A stretch of 64,000 bases of DNA from Novosphingobium sp. JCM 18896 (GCF_025938095.1 NZ_JAPCZF010000001.1:372001-436000), one strand, 5' to 3'; positions 1 to 9,711 are shown, counted from the first letter of the stretch. Numbers and translations are program-made. The notes: a model not told the origin generated them from the letters alone.

Positions 1-1
1 G

Positions 2-1330
2 CAGGAGCTTGATGCGCTGACGCTCGATGGCCGCGATCCCGCGAACCTGCGCGGCGATCCGATCACCGGCGATCGCTATACCTCGCGGGACTTCATGCAG
101 CGCGAATGGGACCAGATGTGGACCCGCATCTGGCATGTCGCCGGCCGCACGGCCGAGCTCGAAGACGCAGGCGACTATGTCGTCCATGATTTCATGAACG
201 AGTCCGTGTTCTGCGTCCGGCAGGAGGACGGCTCGATCAAGGCGTTCTACAACGCCTGCGGACACCGCGGGCAGCGCCTCGTCTGGGGCAGCAGCTATCA
301 GGACCGCTTCCAGTGCCCTTATCACGGCTGGATCTGGGGCAAGGACGGTGTGCTCGCCTCGGCGCAGGACCCCGAGGATTTCCCTCAGGGCAATCCCTGC
401 GGCAAGCTCAAGCTCAAGGAACTGCGCTGCGCGACCTGGGGCGGCTTCGTCTGGTACACCATGGACAACGATGCGCCTGAGCTGCTCGACTATCTGGCGC
501 CGATGCCCGAGCTCTATCGCAACTATCCGATGGACACCGCCGTGCGCGTGTTCTGGATGAAGATCGATCTCGACACGAACTGGAAGTTCGCGACCGACAA
601 CTTCTCCGAAAGCTATCACACGCGCACCGCGCACCCGCAGGTGCCGCCGTGGATCGACCAGGATGTCGATACCGCCCGGCACGAAATGTGGGCAGGCGGG
701 CACGGCCGCACCGTCCAGCCGATGCGCCCCTCACTATCGGACCGCCTGCCCGACGGCGCCGACCATCCCTTCGATGCGATCCTGCGCCAATGGGACATCG
801 ATCCGGCCGCCTATCCGGACTTCGAAACCAAGGCGATGCAGGGCTGGCTCGACCTCAAGGCCGCGAAGAAGCGGCTCTGGCGGGAACGCGGCTATGTCCA
901 CTACGAGAACATGGACGACGAGGAGATCACCGACAGTCCGCACACGGTGATCTTCCCCAACGTCACGATCAGCTTCCTTCCCGACAACCTCGTCTTCTTC
1001 CGCACCGAGCCGCATCCGGAAGATCCGGGCAAATGCACCTTCGACCTATGGTGCATGGCCTTTCCGGTCGCGGGTCAGACCGAGGTGGAATCGGTCATGG
1101 CGGGGCCCCAGCCGCTGCGTGAGGCGTCGTTCCAGCGTCGGGATTTCGATCAGGGGCGCGGCGTGCCCGAGATTCATGGCCAGATCGTCTACCAGGACAT
1201 GCTTCTCGCCGAGGGGCAGCAGCGCGGCATGCATTCGCGCGGCTACCGGGACGCCTACCTTTCCGCGCAGGAGACGCGGGTGCGCTTCTTCCATGAGGTG
1301 CTGAACGACTACCTGGAAGGTCGCCGCTAA
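2..1330 (+). CDS. Rieske aromatic ring-hydroxylating dioxygenase, alpha subunit (5' end cut by window)
   Basis: Partial gene: the frame is open from base 2, so the true start lies upstream. Counting from the in-frame Met at base 95, the Rieske [2Fe-2S] ligands are Cys55/His57 and Cys74/His77 (C-x-H-x16-C-x2-H). A mononuclear iron site follows, with His175 and His180 in the NFSESYH...H context, and a late Asp in the QDMLLAEGQQ segment is the likely third ligand. Such enzymes insert O2 into aromatic or related ring substrates using electrons from a ferredoxin/reductase, neither of which is visible here. The downstream TonB receptor, SDR and SnoaL-like genes on the same strand suggest a catabolic cluster. 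The substrate cannot be read from sequence. Confidence 0.93.
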   Translation, partial: QELDALTLDGRDPANLRGDPITGDRYTSRDFMQREWDQMWTRIWHVAGRTAELEDAGDYVVHDFMNESVFCVRQEDGSIKAFYNACGHRGQRLVWGSSYQDRFQCPYHGWIWGKDGVLASAQDPEDFPQGNPCGKLKLKELRCATWGGFVWYTMDNDAPELLDYLAPMPELYRNYPMDTAVRVFWMKIDLDTNWKFATDNFSESYHTRTAHPQVPPWIDQDVDTARHEMWAGGHGRTVQPMRPSLSDRLPDGADHPFDAILRQWDIDPAAYPDFETKAMQGWLDLKAAKKRLWRERGYVHYENMDDEEITDSPHTVIFPNVTISFLPDNLVFFRTEPHPEDPGKCTFDLWCMAFPVAGQTEVESVMAGPQPLREASFQRRDFDQGRGVPEIHGQIVYQDMLLAEGQQRGMHSRGYRDAYLSAQETRVRFFHEVLNDYLEGRR

Positions 1331-1441
1331 CCGCGGCCGACCGCCAAAGCCGAAGACACGTGTTTCGCGGCCTCGCGTGAGGTCCGCGCAGATCGATGCC
1401 GCCAGCAAAGGCGGCACGCCATTCGTGATGGGAGACGTTCG

Positions 1442-3703
1442 ATGAAGACCTGGCTCTGGATCGGCTCGTGCCTTGCGCTCGGCCAATTGGCATTCGTCAC
1501 GCAGGCTCAGGCGCAGGAGGCGCCGGTCGAGGAGTCCGCCGGCGGCATCGGCGAAATCGTCGTCACCGCGCAGAAGAAGTCCGAGAACCTGCAGGACGTA
1601 CCGATCTCGATCACCGCGATCGGCGGCGAGGCGCTGGGCGCGACCCAGGGCACCTCGCTCCAGGCGCTGCAGAGCATGATCCCCAACGTCCAGATCGACA
1701 ATTTCGCCAACACGCCGCAGAGTGCGGTCTTCACCGTGCGCGGCATCGGCGTGATCGAGCCCGATCCCTATGCGGGCAATACCGTGTCGATCGTGGTGGA
1801 CGGCGTGCCGCAGTTCTTCTCGATGGGCGCGCTGCTCGATCTCTACGACATCGACCGGATCGAGGTACTGCGCGGACCTCAGGGCACCTTGTTCGGTGCC
1901 AACACCACGGGCGGCGTGATCAACGTCGTCACCGCGCAGCCCAAGGGCGAGTTCGGTGGCCATGTGAAAGCCGTCTACGGCAACTACAATCGCTTCGACG
2001 TCACCGGCTCGATCGAAGCGCCGCTCGTCCAGGATGTGCTGTCGCTCAAGGTGGCGGGCATCCACACGCAGCGGAAGGGCTGGGTCACCAACGTGGTCGA
2101 CGGCACCGACCTCGGCCGCAAGAACCTCGACGCGGCGCGTGCCTACCTGCGCTTCACGCCGAGCAGCGATTTCGACGCGACGCTGCAGGGCGAATATGTC
2201 AACGCGCGCAACGGCTCGCCGATCGTCATTAGCGGCGCCTATGCCGGCGAGGCAATCTACCAGGCGCCGGGCGTGCTCAACATGTACGTCAGCCCCTGCG
2301 CCGGCGGCGGCCAGTGCTCCGCGCCGGACAAGTATTTCGGTGCCAACAACTCGGTCCCCGACGAGTCCAACATGGACACCTGGTCGGGCACGCTGACAAT
2401 GAACCTGCGCAACAGCGGCCTGGGCGACATCACCTCGATCACCGGCTACAAAAAGTTCCGCCTGCGCGAATTCACCGACCAGGACGGCACGCCCGATTTC
2501 AAGAACGATACCTATCGCCGGACGGAAGGCTGGCAGTTCAGCCAAGAACTGCGCACCAACCTGGAACTGTCGGACAGCTTCAACGTGCTGGTCGGCGGGT
2601 TCTATCTGAAGAACCATTACGACCATATCCAGGCCTACCGCCTGCAGTTCGCCGCGCCCGGCCTGCTCCAGACCAACCTGCAGGACCAGGACAACTATTC
2701 GATCTCGGGCTTCGCCCAGGCCTATTGGCAGGCGACCGACCGGCTGAAGCTGCAGGCCGGCATCCGCTACACCCACGAGCGCACGATCTCGGCCCCCAGC
2801 CTGATCACCAGCATCGGCAATCCGGCGGGCTCGAACTACACGGGCGAGGGCAATACGGTGATCGGCAGCTTCACCACTGGCGGGCGCAAGGCCTGGAACA
2901 ACGTCGGCTGGAAGCTGGGCGCCGACTACGAGATCACGAATGACACGCTGCTCTATGCGAGCTGGGCGCGTGGCTTCAAGTCGGGCGGCTTCACCGCGCG
3001 CGTCGGCGTACCGGCGGATGGCGCGACCCCGTTCGATCCCGAGAAGGTCGATACCTTCGAAGGCGGCATCAAGGCCGATCTGCTCGACCGCCACCTGCGC
3101 ATCAACCTGGCCGCGTTCTACACCAACTATCGCGACCTGCAGGTCGCCCAGATCTATTTCGACCGCGCCACCAACACCCAGGGCAACCGCATCCTCAACG
3201 CCGGCAGGGCCGAGATCAAAGGCTTCGAGCTCGAGACCACAGCTGTCCCGGTCGAGGGCATGACGCTGCGTGCCTCGCTCGCCTATCTCGACGCCCGGTA
3301 CAAGGAGTTCCTCTACACCGATGCGGTCTCGGGGCAGGCGCTCGACCTCAAGGGATTTCGCCTGCAGAACGCGCCGAAGTGGAACGCGACCGTCGGCGTC
3401 AACTTCGCCATCCCGCTCGGCAACGGGGCGAGCCTGGTGAGCGACCTGTCCTATGCCTACACCAGCTCGAAGTTCTACACCGCGATCCTCGATACCCCGC
3501 GCTCGAAGATCCAGCCGACGCATCTCGTCGACGGCACGCTGACCTACAAGCCCGAAGGCGGCGCCTGGTCGATCGGGGTCTGGGCGACCAACCTGCTCGA
3601 CGCCCGCTATCTTTCGACGGTCTACGATTCGCCCGGTTACGGCGGCATCGCGGGCTATGCTCCGCCCCGTCAGTTCGGCGCCTCGGCCAGTTTCAGCTTC
3701 TGA
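1442..3703 (+). CDS. TonB-dependent receptor (catabolic cluster)
   Basis: A 753-residue outer-membrane receptor. A signal peptide ends near Ala24 (AQA before QEAP). A TonB-box-like segment (GEIVVTAQKK) lies at about residues 37-46, then a plug with the TVRGIG and LRGPQGTLFGANTTGG motifs, then a long beta-barrel ending in an aromatic residue (SFSF). It imports a bulky substrate across the outer membrane with TonB/ExbBD energy. Its position 111 bp after the Rieske oxygenase and 14 bp before an SDR suggests that it takes up the compound degraded by this cluster rather than a siderophore. A very long open frame on the opposite strand of this gene is a GC-rich shadow. Confidence 0.95.
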   Translation: MKTWLWIGSCLALGQLAFVTQAQAQEAPVEESAGGIGEIVVTAQKKSENLQDVPISITAIGGEALGATQGTSLQALQSMIPNVQIDNFANTPQSAVFTVRGIGVIEPDPYAGNTVSIVVDGVPQFFSMGALLDLYDIDRIEVLRGPQGTLFGANTTGGVINVVTAQPKGEFGGHVKAVYGNYNRFDVTGSIEAPLVQDVLSLKVAGIHTQRKGWVTNVVDGTDLGRKNLDAARAYLRFTPSSDFDATLQGEYVNARNGSPIVISGAYAGEAIYQAPGVLNMYVSPCAGGGQCSAPDKYFGANNSVPDESNMDTWSGTLTMNLRNSGLGDITSITGYKKFRLREFTDQDGTPDFKNDTYRRTEGWQFSQELRTNLELSDSFNVLVGGFYLKNHYDHIQAYRLQFAAPGLLQTNLQDQDNYSISGFAQAYWQATDRLKLQAGIRYTHERTISAPSLITSIGNPAGSNYTGEGNTVIGSFTTGGRKAWNNVGWKLGADYEITNDTLLYASWARGFKSGGFTARVGVPADGATPFDPEKVDTFEGGIKADLLDRHLRINLAAFYTNYRDLQVAQIYFDRATNTQGNRILNAGRAEIKGFELETTAVPVEGMTLRASLAYLDARYKEFLYTDAVSGQALDLKGFRLQNAPKWNATVGVNFAIPLGNGASLVSDLSYAYTSSKFYTAILDTPRSKIQPTHLVDGTLTYKPEGGAWSIGVWATNLLDARYLSTVYDSPGYGGIAGYAPPRQFGASASFSF

Positions 3704-3717
3704 ACGGGAGAACCGAC

Positions 3718-4473
3718 ATGGGCCGTGTAGCGGGCAAGGTTGCCATCATCACCGGCGGCGCATCGGGACTGGGCGCTGCCGATGCGCGGCTCCTCGCCGC
3801 CGAGGGGGCGAAGGTCGTCCTGACCGATGTCCAGGCAGGGCTCGGTCGGGAAGTCGCTTCCACGATCCCGGATGCGCTTTTCCTCGAGCACGACGTGCGC
3901 GACGAGGGGCAGTGGCGGCATGTCGTCGCGCAGACCATCGAGCGGTTCGGCAAGCTCGACGTCCTCGTCAACAACGCCGGGCTGGTGCGCTTCGCCGATG
4001 TCGAGGCCTGCGGGCTCGATGACTTTCGCCTGCAGATGCAGGTGATGGTCGAGGGCTGCTTCCTCGGTTGCAAGAGCGCGCTGCCGCATATGACCAAGGG
4101 CGGTGCCAAAAGCAGCGGCGGTTCCATCGTCAACGTCGCGTCGGTGGCAGCGCTCAAGGGCATCAGCGCGATCCCTGCCTACAGCGCCGCCAAGGCCGGG
4201 ATCATCGCGCTGACGCGCAGTGTGGCGGTGCATTGCCAGGAGCAGGGCTATCGCATTCGGGTCAATGCCATTGCGCCGGGCGCGCACGACACGCCCATGA
4301 CGCGCCAGGCGCTCGAGCAACTGCCCGGCGATGCCGCCGGGCTGGATCAGGTCAATGCCCACGGACAGGGCAGGCCTGAGGACGTCGCGAACCTCGTGCT
4401 GTTTCTCGCGTCCGAAGAATCGCGGCAGATCACCGGTACCCACATCGTCATCGATAACGGGGAGACCGTGTGA
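3718..4473 (+). CDS. SDR family NAD(P)-dependent oxidoreductase
   Basis: A 251-residue classical short-chain dehydrogenase. The cofactor-binding TGGASGLG is at residues 12-19, NNAG at 85-88, and the catalytic Tyr155-x3-Lys159 sits in AYSAAKAG. Asp at the end of beta2 (VVLTD) suggests NAD(H) preference. The ATG at 3718 follows a good ribosome-binding site (GGGAG), and the frame is also open upstream inside the receptor gene, so an earlier start should be ignored. The gene lies 14 bp after the TonB receptor and its stop overlaps the next start (TGATG), consistent with an operon. It probably oxidises an alcohol or dihydrodiol in the same pathway. Confidence 0.94.
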   Translation: MGRVAGKVAIITGGASGLGAADARLLAAEGAKVVLTDVQAGLGREVASTIPDALFLEHDVRDEGQWRHVVAQTIERFGKLDVLVNNAGLVRFADVEACGLDDFRLQMQVMVEGCFLGCKSALPHMTKGGAKSSGGSIVNVASVAALKGISAIPAYSAAKAGIIALTRSVAVHCQEQGYRIRVNAIAPGAHDTPMTRQALEQLPGDAAGLDQVNAHGQGRPEDVANLVLFLASEESRQITGTHIVIDNGETV

Positions 4474-5555
4474 TGGGGCGATCCTACGGCATCGGTGAGA
4501 TCGCCGACATCCAGGCCATCAGCAACGTGTTGGCTTGCCACAGCCGCGGCGTGGACCGCGCGGATGCGGGCCTGCTGGCGAGTTGCTATCATGATGGCGG
4601 GACCGTCGATTACCGTTTCTTCGCAGGTCCGGCCGCGCAGTTCGCCGCGATCCTGACCGAGGGCCAGAAGCAACAGCCGGTCACGCTCCACCGCACCGCG
4701 CAGATGTGGATCGAACTCGACGGCGATCGCGCGCAGTCCGAGAGCCATGTCATGGCCTATGCCGCGAGCGCGGATGAGGCGGGCCAGCCCTGCCAGCGCC
4801 TGATTTGCGGACGCTATCTCGACCGGCATGAGCGCAGGCACGGAGAGTGGCGTCTCACCCATCGCACCTACGTGCTCGATACGAACGTCAACTGGCGTGG
4901 CGATTGGACCCGTCCTGATCTCGGTCCCCTGGAGTCTCAGGCACCCATCGGCGGCCATGGCGCCGCTGACGCCGGCATTGCCCTGCTTGCCCAGGCCCGC
5001 GCACGCAACAATACCGAAGGAGCCGAGACCATGTCCCATGACGAAGGCGTCATCGATGCCGTCATCTCTCGCCAGCAGATCGCCGACCTGACGATGGCCT
5101 ATTGCCGCGGGGTGGACCGAGCCGACGCGGCGATCCTCGCCGAGGTCTTTCACGAAGATGCGACGGTGGTGAGCGGGGTCTTCAACGGGAACGCGCGCGA
5201 TTTCGCGACGCAGATCTGTACGCTGGTCGAAGAGGTCTACGAGCAGACCTTTCATTCGATCGCGAACCAATGGATCGAGGTCGATGGCGACGGCGCGATC
5301 GGCGAGACCTACGTCATCGCCGTGTCGACCAGCCGAGGCGACGGCGAACCGACCGACACGCTGACCGGCGGCCGCTACATCGACCGCTTCGAGCGGCGTG
5401 GCGGTCGCTGGGCCATTGCCGAGCGCACATTCGTCCTCGACTGGATGCGGAATGAACCGACCACGCGCCAGATGGAAGGCGGCATGTATGGTGCGCTGGA
5501 CCTGCGTGGCTGCCGCGGCGCCGCGGACCCGGTCTATGCTTTCTTGCGCGGGTGA
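4473..5555 (+). CDS. Tandem SnoaL-like (NTF2-fold) domain protein
   Basis: A 360-residue protein made of two paralogous SnoaL_4/NTF2-like domains, at roughly residues 6-150 and 190-345. Each carries the CxRGVDRAD motif, an (I)E(L/V)DGD strand and a GRY(L/I)DR(F/H)ER strand. Such domains act as small dehydratases, isomerases or hydrolases, and often sit beside Rieske oxygenases in catabolic clusters. A canonical ribosome-binding site (AAGGAG, 5017-5022) and ATG (5031) precede the second domain inside the frame, as if two genes had been joined by loss of the first stop. The second domain may also be translated alone. The ATG at 4473 overlaps the SDR stop; a GTG at 4470 is an alternative. Confidence 0.88.
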   Translation: MGRSYGIGEIADIQAISNVLACHSRGVDRADAGLLASCYHDGGTVDYRFFAGPAAQFAAILTEGQKQQPVTLHRTAQMWIELDGDRAQSESHVMAYAASADEAGQPCQRLICGRYLDRHERRHGEWRLTHRTYVLDTNVNWRGDWTRPDLGPLESQAPIGGHGAADAGIALLAQARARNNTEGAETMSHDEGVIDAVISRQQIADLTMAYCRGVDRADAAILAEVFHEDATVVSGVFNGNARDFATQICTLVEEVYEQTFHSIANQWIEVDGDGAIGETYVIAVSTSRGDGEPTDTLTGGRYIDRFERRGGRWAIAERTFVLDWMRNEPTTRQMEGGMYGALDLRGCRGAADPVYAFLRG

Positions 5556-6082
5556 GGGTCATGGGCACGCCTACCGACCTTGACGCCGAGCTTCGTGATC
5601 TGATCGCCCGGCGCGACATAAAGCGCGCGCTGATGGCCTATATGCGCGGGCAGGATCGACTTGATCCCGAACTGCAGCTTACGGCCTTCCACGACGACGC
5701 CGATGTAGATTGTGGCCTGTTGCGTGGAACCGGCCGAGAATTCACCGACTTCGCCCAGGATTTTCTCGTCAACATGGAGGGGAGCCAGCATCTGATCGGG
5801 CAAATCGACATCGAGGTCGATGGCGATCGCGCTCATGGCGAGGTCTATTTCCTGGCCTGGCACCGCCTGGTCGAGGACGGCGAGCGCTACGACTTGATAA
5901 TGGCTGGCCGGTATGTCGACGAATATGCCTGTCGCCAAGGTCGGTGGGCGATCGCGAAGCGTCGCGAACTCATCGACTGGGGGCGCAAGGACAAGTCTTC
6001 GGACGGCTTCATGGCCGACATGCCGCTTTTGCACCTCGCTGGTCGGCGCGGCGCCGATTTCAGCCAATCCCGCACTTGGTAG
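5552..6082 (+). CDS. SnoaL-like (NTF2-fold) domain protein
   Basis: A 176-residue protein and the third paralogue of the SnoaL-like family in a row. It shares the RGQDR motif, the IEVDGDRAHGE strand and the AGRYVDEY strand with the two domains of the preceding gene. GTG at 5552 overlaps the preceding stop as GTGA, which favours translational coupling; ATG at 5561 is the other candidate. The reaction is unknown; in this family dehydration, isomerisation or epoxide opening are all possible. It is the last gene of the catabolic block and converges on the PepSY gene. Confidence 0.87.
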   Translation: MRVMGTPTDLDAELRDLIARRDIKRALMAYMRGQDRLDPELQLTAFHDDADVDCGLLRGTGREFTDFAQDFLVNMEGSQHLIGQIDIEVDGDRAHGEVYFLAWHRLVEDGERYDLIMAGRYVDEYACRQGRWAIAKRRELIDWGRKDKSSDGFMADMPLLHLAGRRGADFSQSRTW

Positions 6083-6287
6083 TCGAGTGGTCCGAATCGG
6101 ATCGTTGAGAACGGCCGATCATTCATGTGTCCGTCCCGTCTCTTCGGTCGAAGCGGGCGGCGATGGTACTCCGGTCCAGACTGGCGCCAACCATGCGACG
6201 GGCTGGCCCGCTTCCACGCCAGCAGTGCGCATCCTTTTCGATCCGATCAGCACTGTTCCCGAAGCCGGAGCGATCGGCGATCCCCAT
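6083..6287. other. Convergent intergenic region, nothing recognised
   Basis: A 205 bp gap between the end of the SnoaL-like gene (+) and the end of the PepSY gene (-). I see no gene, no strong hairpin followed by a T-run and no repeat. Short open frames crossing it have no ribosome-binding site or recognisable product. Confidence 0.5.
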
Positions 6288-7520
6288 TCACGCGACCTCG
6301 AGAAGTAAGGCGGGAATGAGCAGAAACGCGGCAGCCACCAAGGCTAGGGCCAGCCATCGCCAGGCCCCCATGCCGAACCAGGCCAACCGCCATGCGCCTT
6401 GTTCGGGCTCCACGCCGTTCGCCGGGCGCGACAGCCGCAGGGCATAGATCGCCACGCCCGATACGGATAGCGCAGTGAGCAGCGCGCCGAACAGGAACCA
6501 GGGCAGCTTCGTCCAATAGCCGCCGAAGGTTCCGAAGTGCAGGGGATCGGCCATTTCGCTGATCCGCTGGTTCAGGTTCAAGTCCTCGGCGTGGTAGACG
6601 GCCAGGGCCTCGGCATTCGCGGCCTCGACCCACACCGCGTTCGCGCGCGGGCGTACGAGTAGCGCGCTCTTCTGGCCGCCGAAGACGAAGGCGCCTGATG
6701 TCTCGGTCGGGAAGCGGATCGTCTCCAGGCGCAGGTCGGGATCGGCTGCGCGCGCGGCTGCGAGGCTTGCCGCGAAGCGTCGGCCGATCGTGGTGGGCCC
6801 CCCGGGGTAGGGCGCCACCTTGCTCAGACTGGGAACGGGGGCATCGGCGCCGAGCTTCTCGACGAAGTACCAGAAGCCGGTGAGCGCGATCAGTGCGACG
6901 AACCACAGCGACCAGACCCCGGCAAGGCGATGGAAATCGCCCCACCAGGTGCGCGCGCCGCGTCGCCGGGGCGCCTTCAGGAAACCGCGCCACCATTTCT
7001 TGTAGACGACGAACGAGGTGACCAGGCTGATCATCAGCAGGAAGGACACCGCGGTCACGATCGGAATGCCAATCCACCCGGGCATGTTCAGGTGCCGATG
7101 CATGTTGCGCAGGATGCGCTGCGCACCCACCCAGGGCCCCGTGCCCTGAACCTCCCCGGTCGTCGGATGGACATGCAGGAAACCATAGTGGCGGTCCTTC
7201 CAGATCACCGTGACCTTCACCGCGAAGGCGCTCGCGGTGGGGGTCTCGACGAGCTGGATCCGCTGGATGCCCGGATAGCGCGCGGCGCTCGCGACGATCT
7301 TCTCCCAATCCGGCTCGCCGCCGACGCCGGCGGGGGCGACGCGCAGCGATGGCTGGAGCAGCCAGTCGATCTCGCTCGACAGGACTGCCAGCGTTCCCGT
7401 CAGAAAGACGAAGCTGGTGAACAGCGCGAGCTTCAGGCCCACCCACTGGTGGACGTGCCACCAGATACGGCTGGTCTTGCGGCTGGAAAGCGGGCGGGCG
7501 GGGAGGGACCGGGTCGCCAC
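6288..7520 (-). CDS. PepSY-associated TM helix domain protein (iron-uptake accessory)
   Basis: A 410-residue inner-membrane protein. A first TM helix is at about residues 31-48, a large periplasmic PepSY region with HVHPTTGEV follows, then TM helices near 150-175, 205-222, 345-365 and 390-408. Proteins of this type accompany TonB siderophore receptors and are thought to reduce ferric siderophores or handle iron at the inner membrane. The start is the GTG at 7520, two bases after the receptor stop. The frame remains open far upstream inside the receptor gene, so longer calls are artefacts. It is cotranscribed with the siderophore-type receptor. Confidence 0.92.
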   Translation of the reverse strand: MATRSLPARPLSSRKTSRIWWHVHQWVGLKLALFTSFVFLTGTLAVLSSEIDWLLQPSLRVAPAGVGGEPDWEKIVASAARYPGIQRIQLVETPTASAFAVKVTVIWKDRHYGFLHVHPTTGEVQGTGPWVGAQRILRNMHRHLNMPGWIGIPIVTAVSFLLMISLVTSFVVYKKWWRGFLKAPRRRGARTWWGDFHRLAGVWSLWFVALIALTGFWYFVEKLGADAPVPSLSKVAPYPGGPTTIGRRFAASLAAARAADPDLRLETIRFPTETSGAFVFGGQKSALLVRPRANAVWVEAANAEALAVYHAEDLNLNQRISEMADPLHFGTFGGYWTKLPWFLFGALLTALSVSGVAIYALRLSRPANGVEPEQGAWRLAWFGMGAWRWLALALVAAAFLLIPALLLEVA

Positions 7521-7522
7521 GG

Positions 7523-9673
7523 TCAGAACCGGTAGGCGGCTTCGACGAAGGCCGAGCGCGGCTCGCCGGGGAAGTGCCCGCCGCGGTCGTTGAAACCCGA
7601 GGCAGCGTAGGTCTTGTCGAAGATGTTGTCGACGCGGGCACGGATTTCCCACGGGCCGCGGTTCCAGCTGACCGACCCGTCGAACACGAAGTAGGGATTG
7701 ACCGGCTGGTTCGACAGCGAGATCCGCTTCGAGACGTAGTCCCCGCCGAAAGCGAAGGCGAGACCTGGCTTGGGGAACTGATAGCGCGTCCAGAAGCCGA
7801 GCTTGTGCTGCGGCGCATTGGCGAAGCGACCGCCCGCGACCGCATTGGTGATCGCGGTCCGCCCGTTGGTCTTGGTGATCTTGGTGTCGTTGTAGGCATA
7901 GGCGACCGTCAGCACCCAGTCGTCGGTAAGGTCGGCGGCGATGTCGATGTCGACGCCCTTCGAGGTGACTTCGCCGAAGGCGATGCTGTTGTTGACCCCG
8001 TCGCCCTCGGGATCGCCACGCGGATCGGACTGGAGCAGGTTCTCGCGTCGGATGCGGTAGACCGCGATGCTCGACTGGATGCGCCCGTCCATCAGCGCCG
8101 TCTTGACGCCGCCTTCGATGGAATCGCCCGTGGTCGGATCGAAGGGGCCGCCGGCACGCGGGTTCTGCGCCGCGGCCGACTGTGGCTCGAAGCTCGTCGA
8201 ATATTGCGCGAACAGCGAGACGTCGTCGCGCACCCGCCAGGTGGCGCCCAGGCGATAGCTTTCGTCGTTGCCCTTGAAAGAGGCGGTAGCGCCGCCCGCT
8301 GGCGCGGCGAAATCGTCGAACTGGTCGGTACGGATACCGGCGATCAGGATCAATCGGCCGATCGTCAGTTCGTCGAGCAGGTAGAAGCCCGTGCGCTTGG
8401 TGACGTTGAGGTCGCGAAGGTAGGGCCCGAGCGCATAGTTCGCCGGATCGCAGGCGCGGTAGACCGGATTGATCAGCGTCAGCGGGCAGGGGCGCCGGGC
8501 GGCGTTGGAGAGCGCCGTCGTGGTCAACCCATCGAGCGACCGCCCGTCGAACACGGCGTCGGTCTTGCTGTAGTCGAAGCCGGCAAGCACGCGGTTGGAG
8601 ATCGTCTCGCTGAACGTTGCCGACCACACGGCATTGGCGCCCACCGACCACACGTCGTTCACGCGGATCTGATCGCGGTATTGCCGTCCGACCGTCTCGA
8701 TGCGGCCGTCGCGGTCGAGGTCGAGCAGCGCGCCGGGCTCGTGGTATTTCTGCGTCTCGGTCGCGTCGATGCGGCGCACGGAGGCGTCGATCGCGAGATT
8801 GTCGGTCGGCTGGAGATCGAGCCGCGCCTGGAACGTGGTCGAGCGCAGGTTAAGGAAGTCGCTCGGCTCGTTGTGATTCCAGCGGCGATCGGCGAGGAAG
8901 TTGCCCTGATTGTCCACGGGCACGCCGCGCAGGCGGTTGGCGTCGAGATCCTGCTCGATCCGCAAGACCTGCCCGGTCAGCTTGGCCAGGCCGAGGTCGA
9001 GCGTGACGCCGGCGTCGAGCATCAGCGACTTGTTGCCTGCGAAAGTGCGCTGGAGATCGCGATCTTCGAAGAAGGCGCCCGCGCGCACCGACAGCACGTC
9101 GTTGACCGGGCCGGTCACTTCGGCCTGGGCGCCGTAGCGGTTCTGCGTGCCGCCGACGAGGCCGACCGAACCGGCGAAGGTCTGCGACGGCTTCTTGGTC
9201 ACGTAGTTGAACAGGCCGCCGGGCGCGGTCTGGCCGTAGAGCATGCCTGCGGGACCCTTGAGGAACTCGACGCGCTCGATGTTGAACAGCTGCGGCACGG
9301 CGAAGCCGATATAGGGATCGCCGCGCAGGCCGTCGTAGAAGTTCTCCTGCTGGCGGAACCCGCGCGCGGTGACACCGGCGTAGGAGAATAGGCTGACCCC
9401 CGAGATGTTGCGATAGAGGTCCTGCGCGTCGCGCGCGCCCTGGTCCTTGATCAGATCCGCGGTGATCACCGTGATGCTCTGCGACGATGCCAGCGGCTCG
9501 GTCGGCAGCTTGCCGCTCGACGTTTCCTCGGCGCGATAGAGCTTCGCGGCGCGGGCAGAGACGACGATCTCGTCGGGCCCGGCCTCGGCGCCGGAATCGT
9601 CTCGTCCCTCCTCGGCGAGCGCAGGCGTGAGCGAGGCCGACCAGCAAAGGGTCGCCATCAGATAGGTCCGCAT
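7523..9673 (-). CDS. TonB-dependent siderophore receptor
   Basis: A 716-residue receptor of the FhuA/FecA-like siderophore class. The signal peptide ends near Ala20 (PALA), the TonB box is DEIVVSA, and the plug carries VEFLKGPAGMLYGQTAPGG, which is typical of siderophore receptors. The barrel ends in AAYRF. It transports ferric siderophores across the outer membrane. It is the first gene of a two-gene operon with the PepSY protein, and an AT-rich Fur-box-like site lies just upstream, so iron repression is likely. The ferric ligand cannot be predicted. Confidence 0.95.
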   Translation of the reverse strand: MRTYLMATLCWSASLTPALAEEGRDDSGAEAGPDEIVVSARAAKLYRAEETSSGKLPTEPLASSQSITVITADLIKDQGARDAQDLYRNISGVSLFSYAGVTARGFRQQENFYDGLRGDPYIGFAVPQLFNIERVEFLKGPAGMLYGQTAPGGLFNYVTKKPSQTFAGSVGLVGGTQNRYGAQAEVTGPVNDVLSVRAGAFFEDRDLQRTFAGNKSLMLDAGVTLDLGLAKLTGQVLRIEQDLDANRLRGVPVDNQGNFLADRRWNHNEPSDFLNLRSTTFQARLDLQPTDNLAIDASVRRIDATETQKYHEPGALLDLDRDGRIETVGRQYRDQIRVNDVWSVGANAVWSATFSETISNRVLAGFDYSKTDAVFDGRSLDGLTTTALSNAARRPCPLTLINPVYRACDPANYALGPYLRDLNVTKRTGFYLLDELTIGRLILIAGIRTDQFDDFAAPAGGATASFKGNDESYRLGATWRVRDDVSLFAQYSTSFEPQSAAAQNPRAGGPFDPTTGDSIEGGVKTALMDGRIQSSIAVYRIRRENLLQSDPRGDPEGDGVNNSIAFGEVTSKGVDIDIAADLTDDWVLTVAYAYNDTKITKTNGRTAITNAVAGGRFANAPQHKLGFWTRYQFPKPGLAFAFGGDYVSKRISLSNQPVNPYFVFDGSVSWNRGPWEIRARVDNIFDKTYAASGFNDRGGHFPGEPRSAFVEAAYRF

Positions 9674-9693
9674 CGATATTCCCCTGTCGTAAA

Positions 9694-9711
9694 GATGATA
9701 ATGCTAATGCG
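9694..9711 (-). promoter_or_regulatory. Fur-box-like operator upstream of the siderophore receptor
   Basis: The 18-base AT-rich stretch GATGATAATGCTAATGCG, 20 bp upstream of the receptor ATG, resembles the GATAAT-repeat of Fur boxes and stands out in a GC-rich genome. The position fits repression of the receptor/PepSY operon in high iron. The match is partial and visual; binding by Fur, Irr or RirA is not shown. Confidence 0.45.

Noticed and set aside
1046..3523. 825-codon open frame on the minus strand
   Set aside because: It lies entirely antisense to the Rieske and TonB receptor genes, with repeated low-complexity Arg/Val/Ala/Gly/Asp-rich translation typical of a GC-rich shadow. No start context or family.
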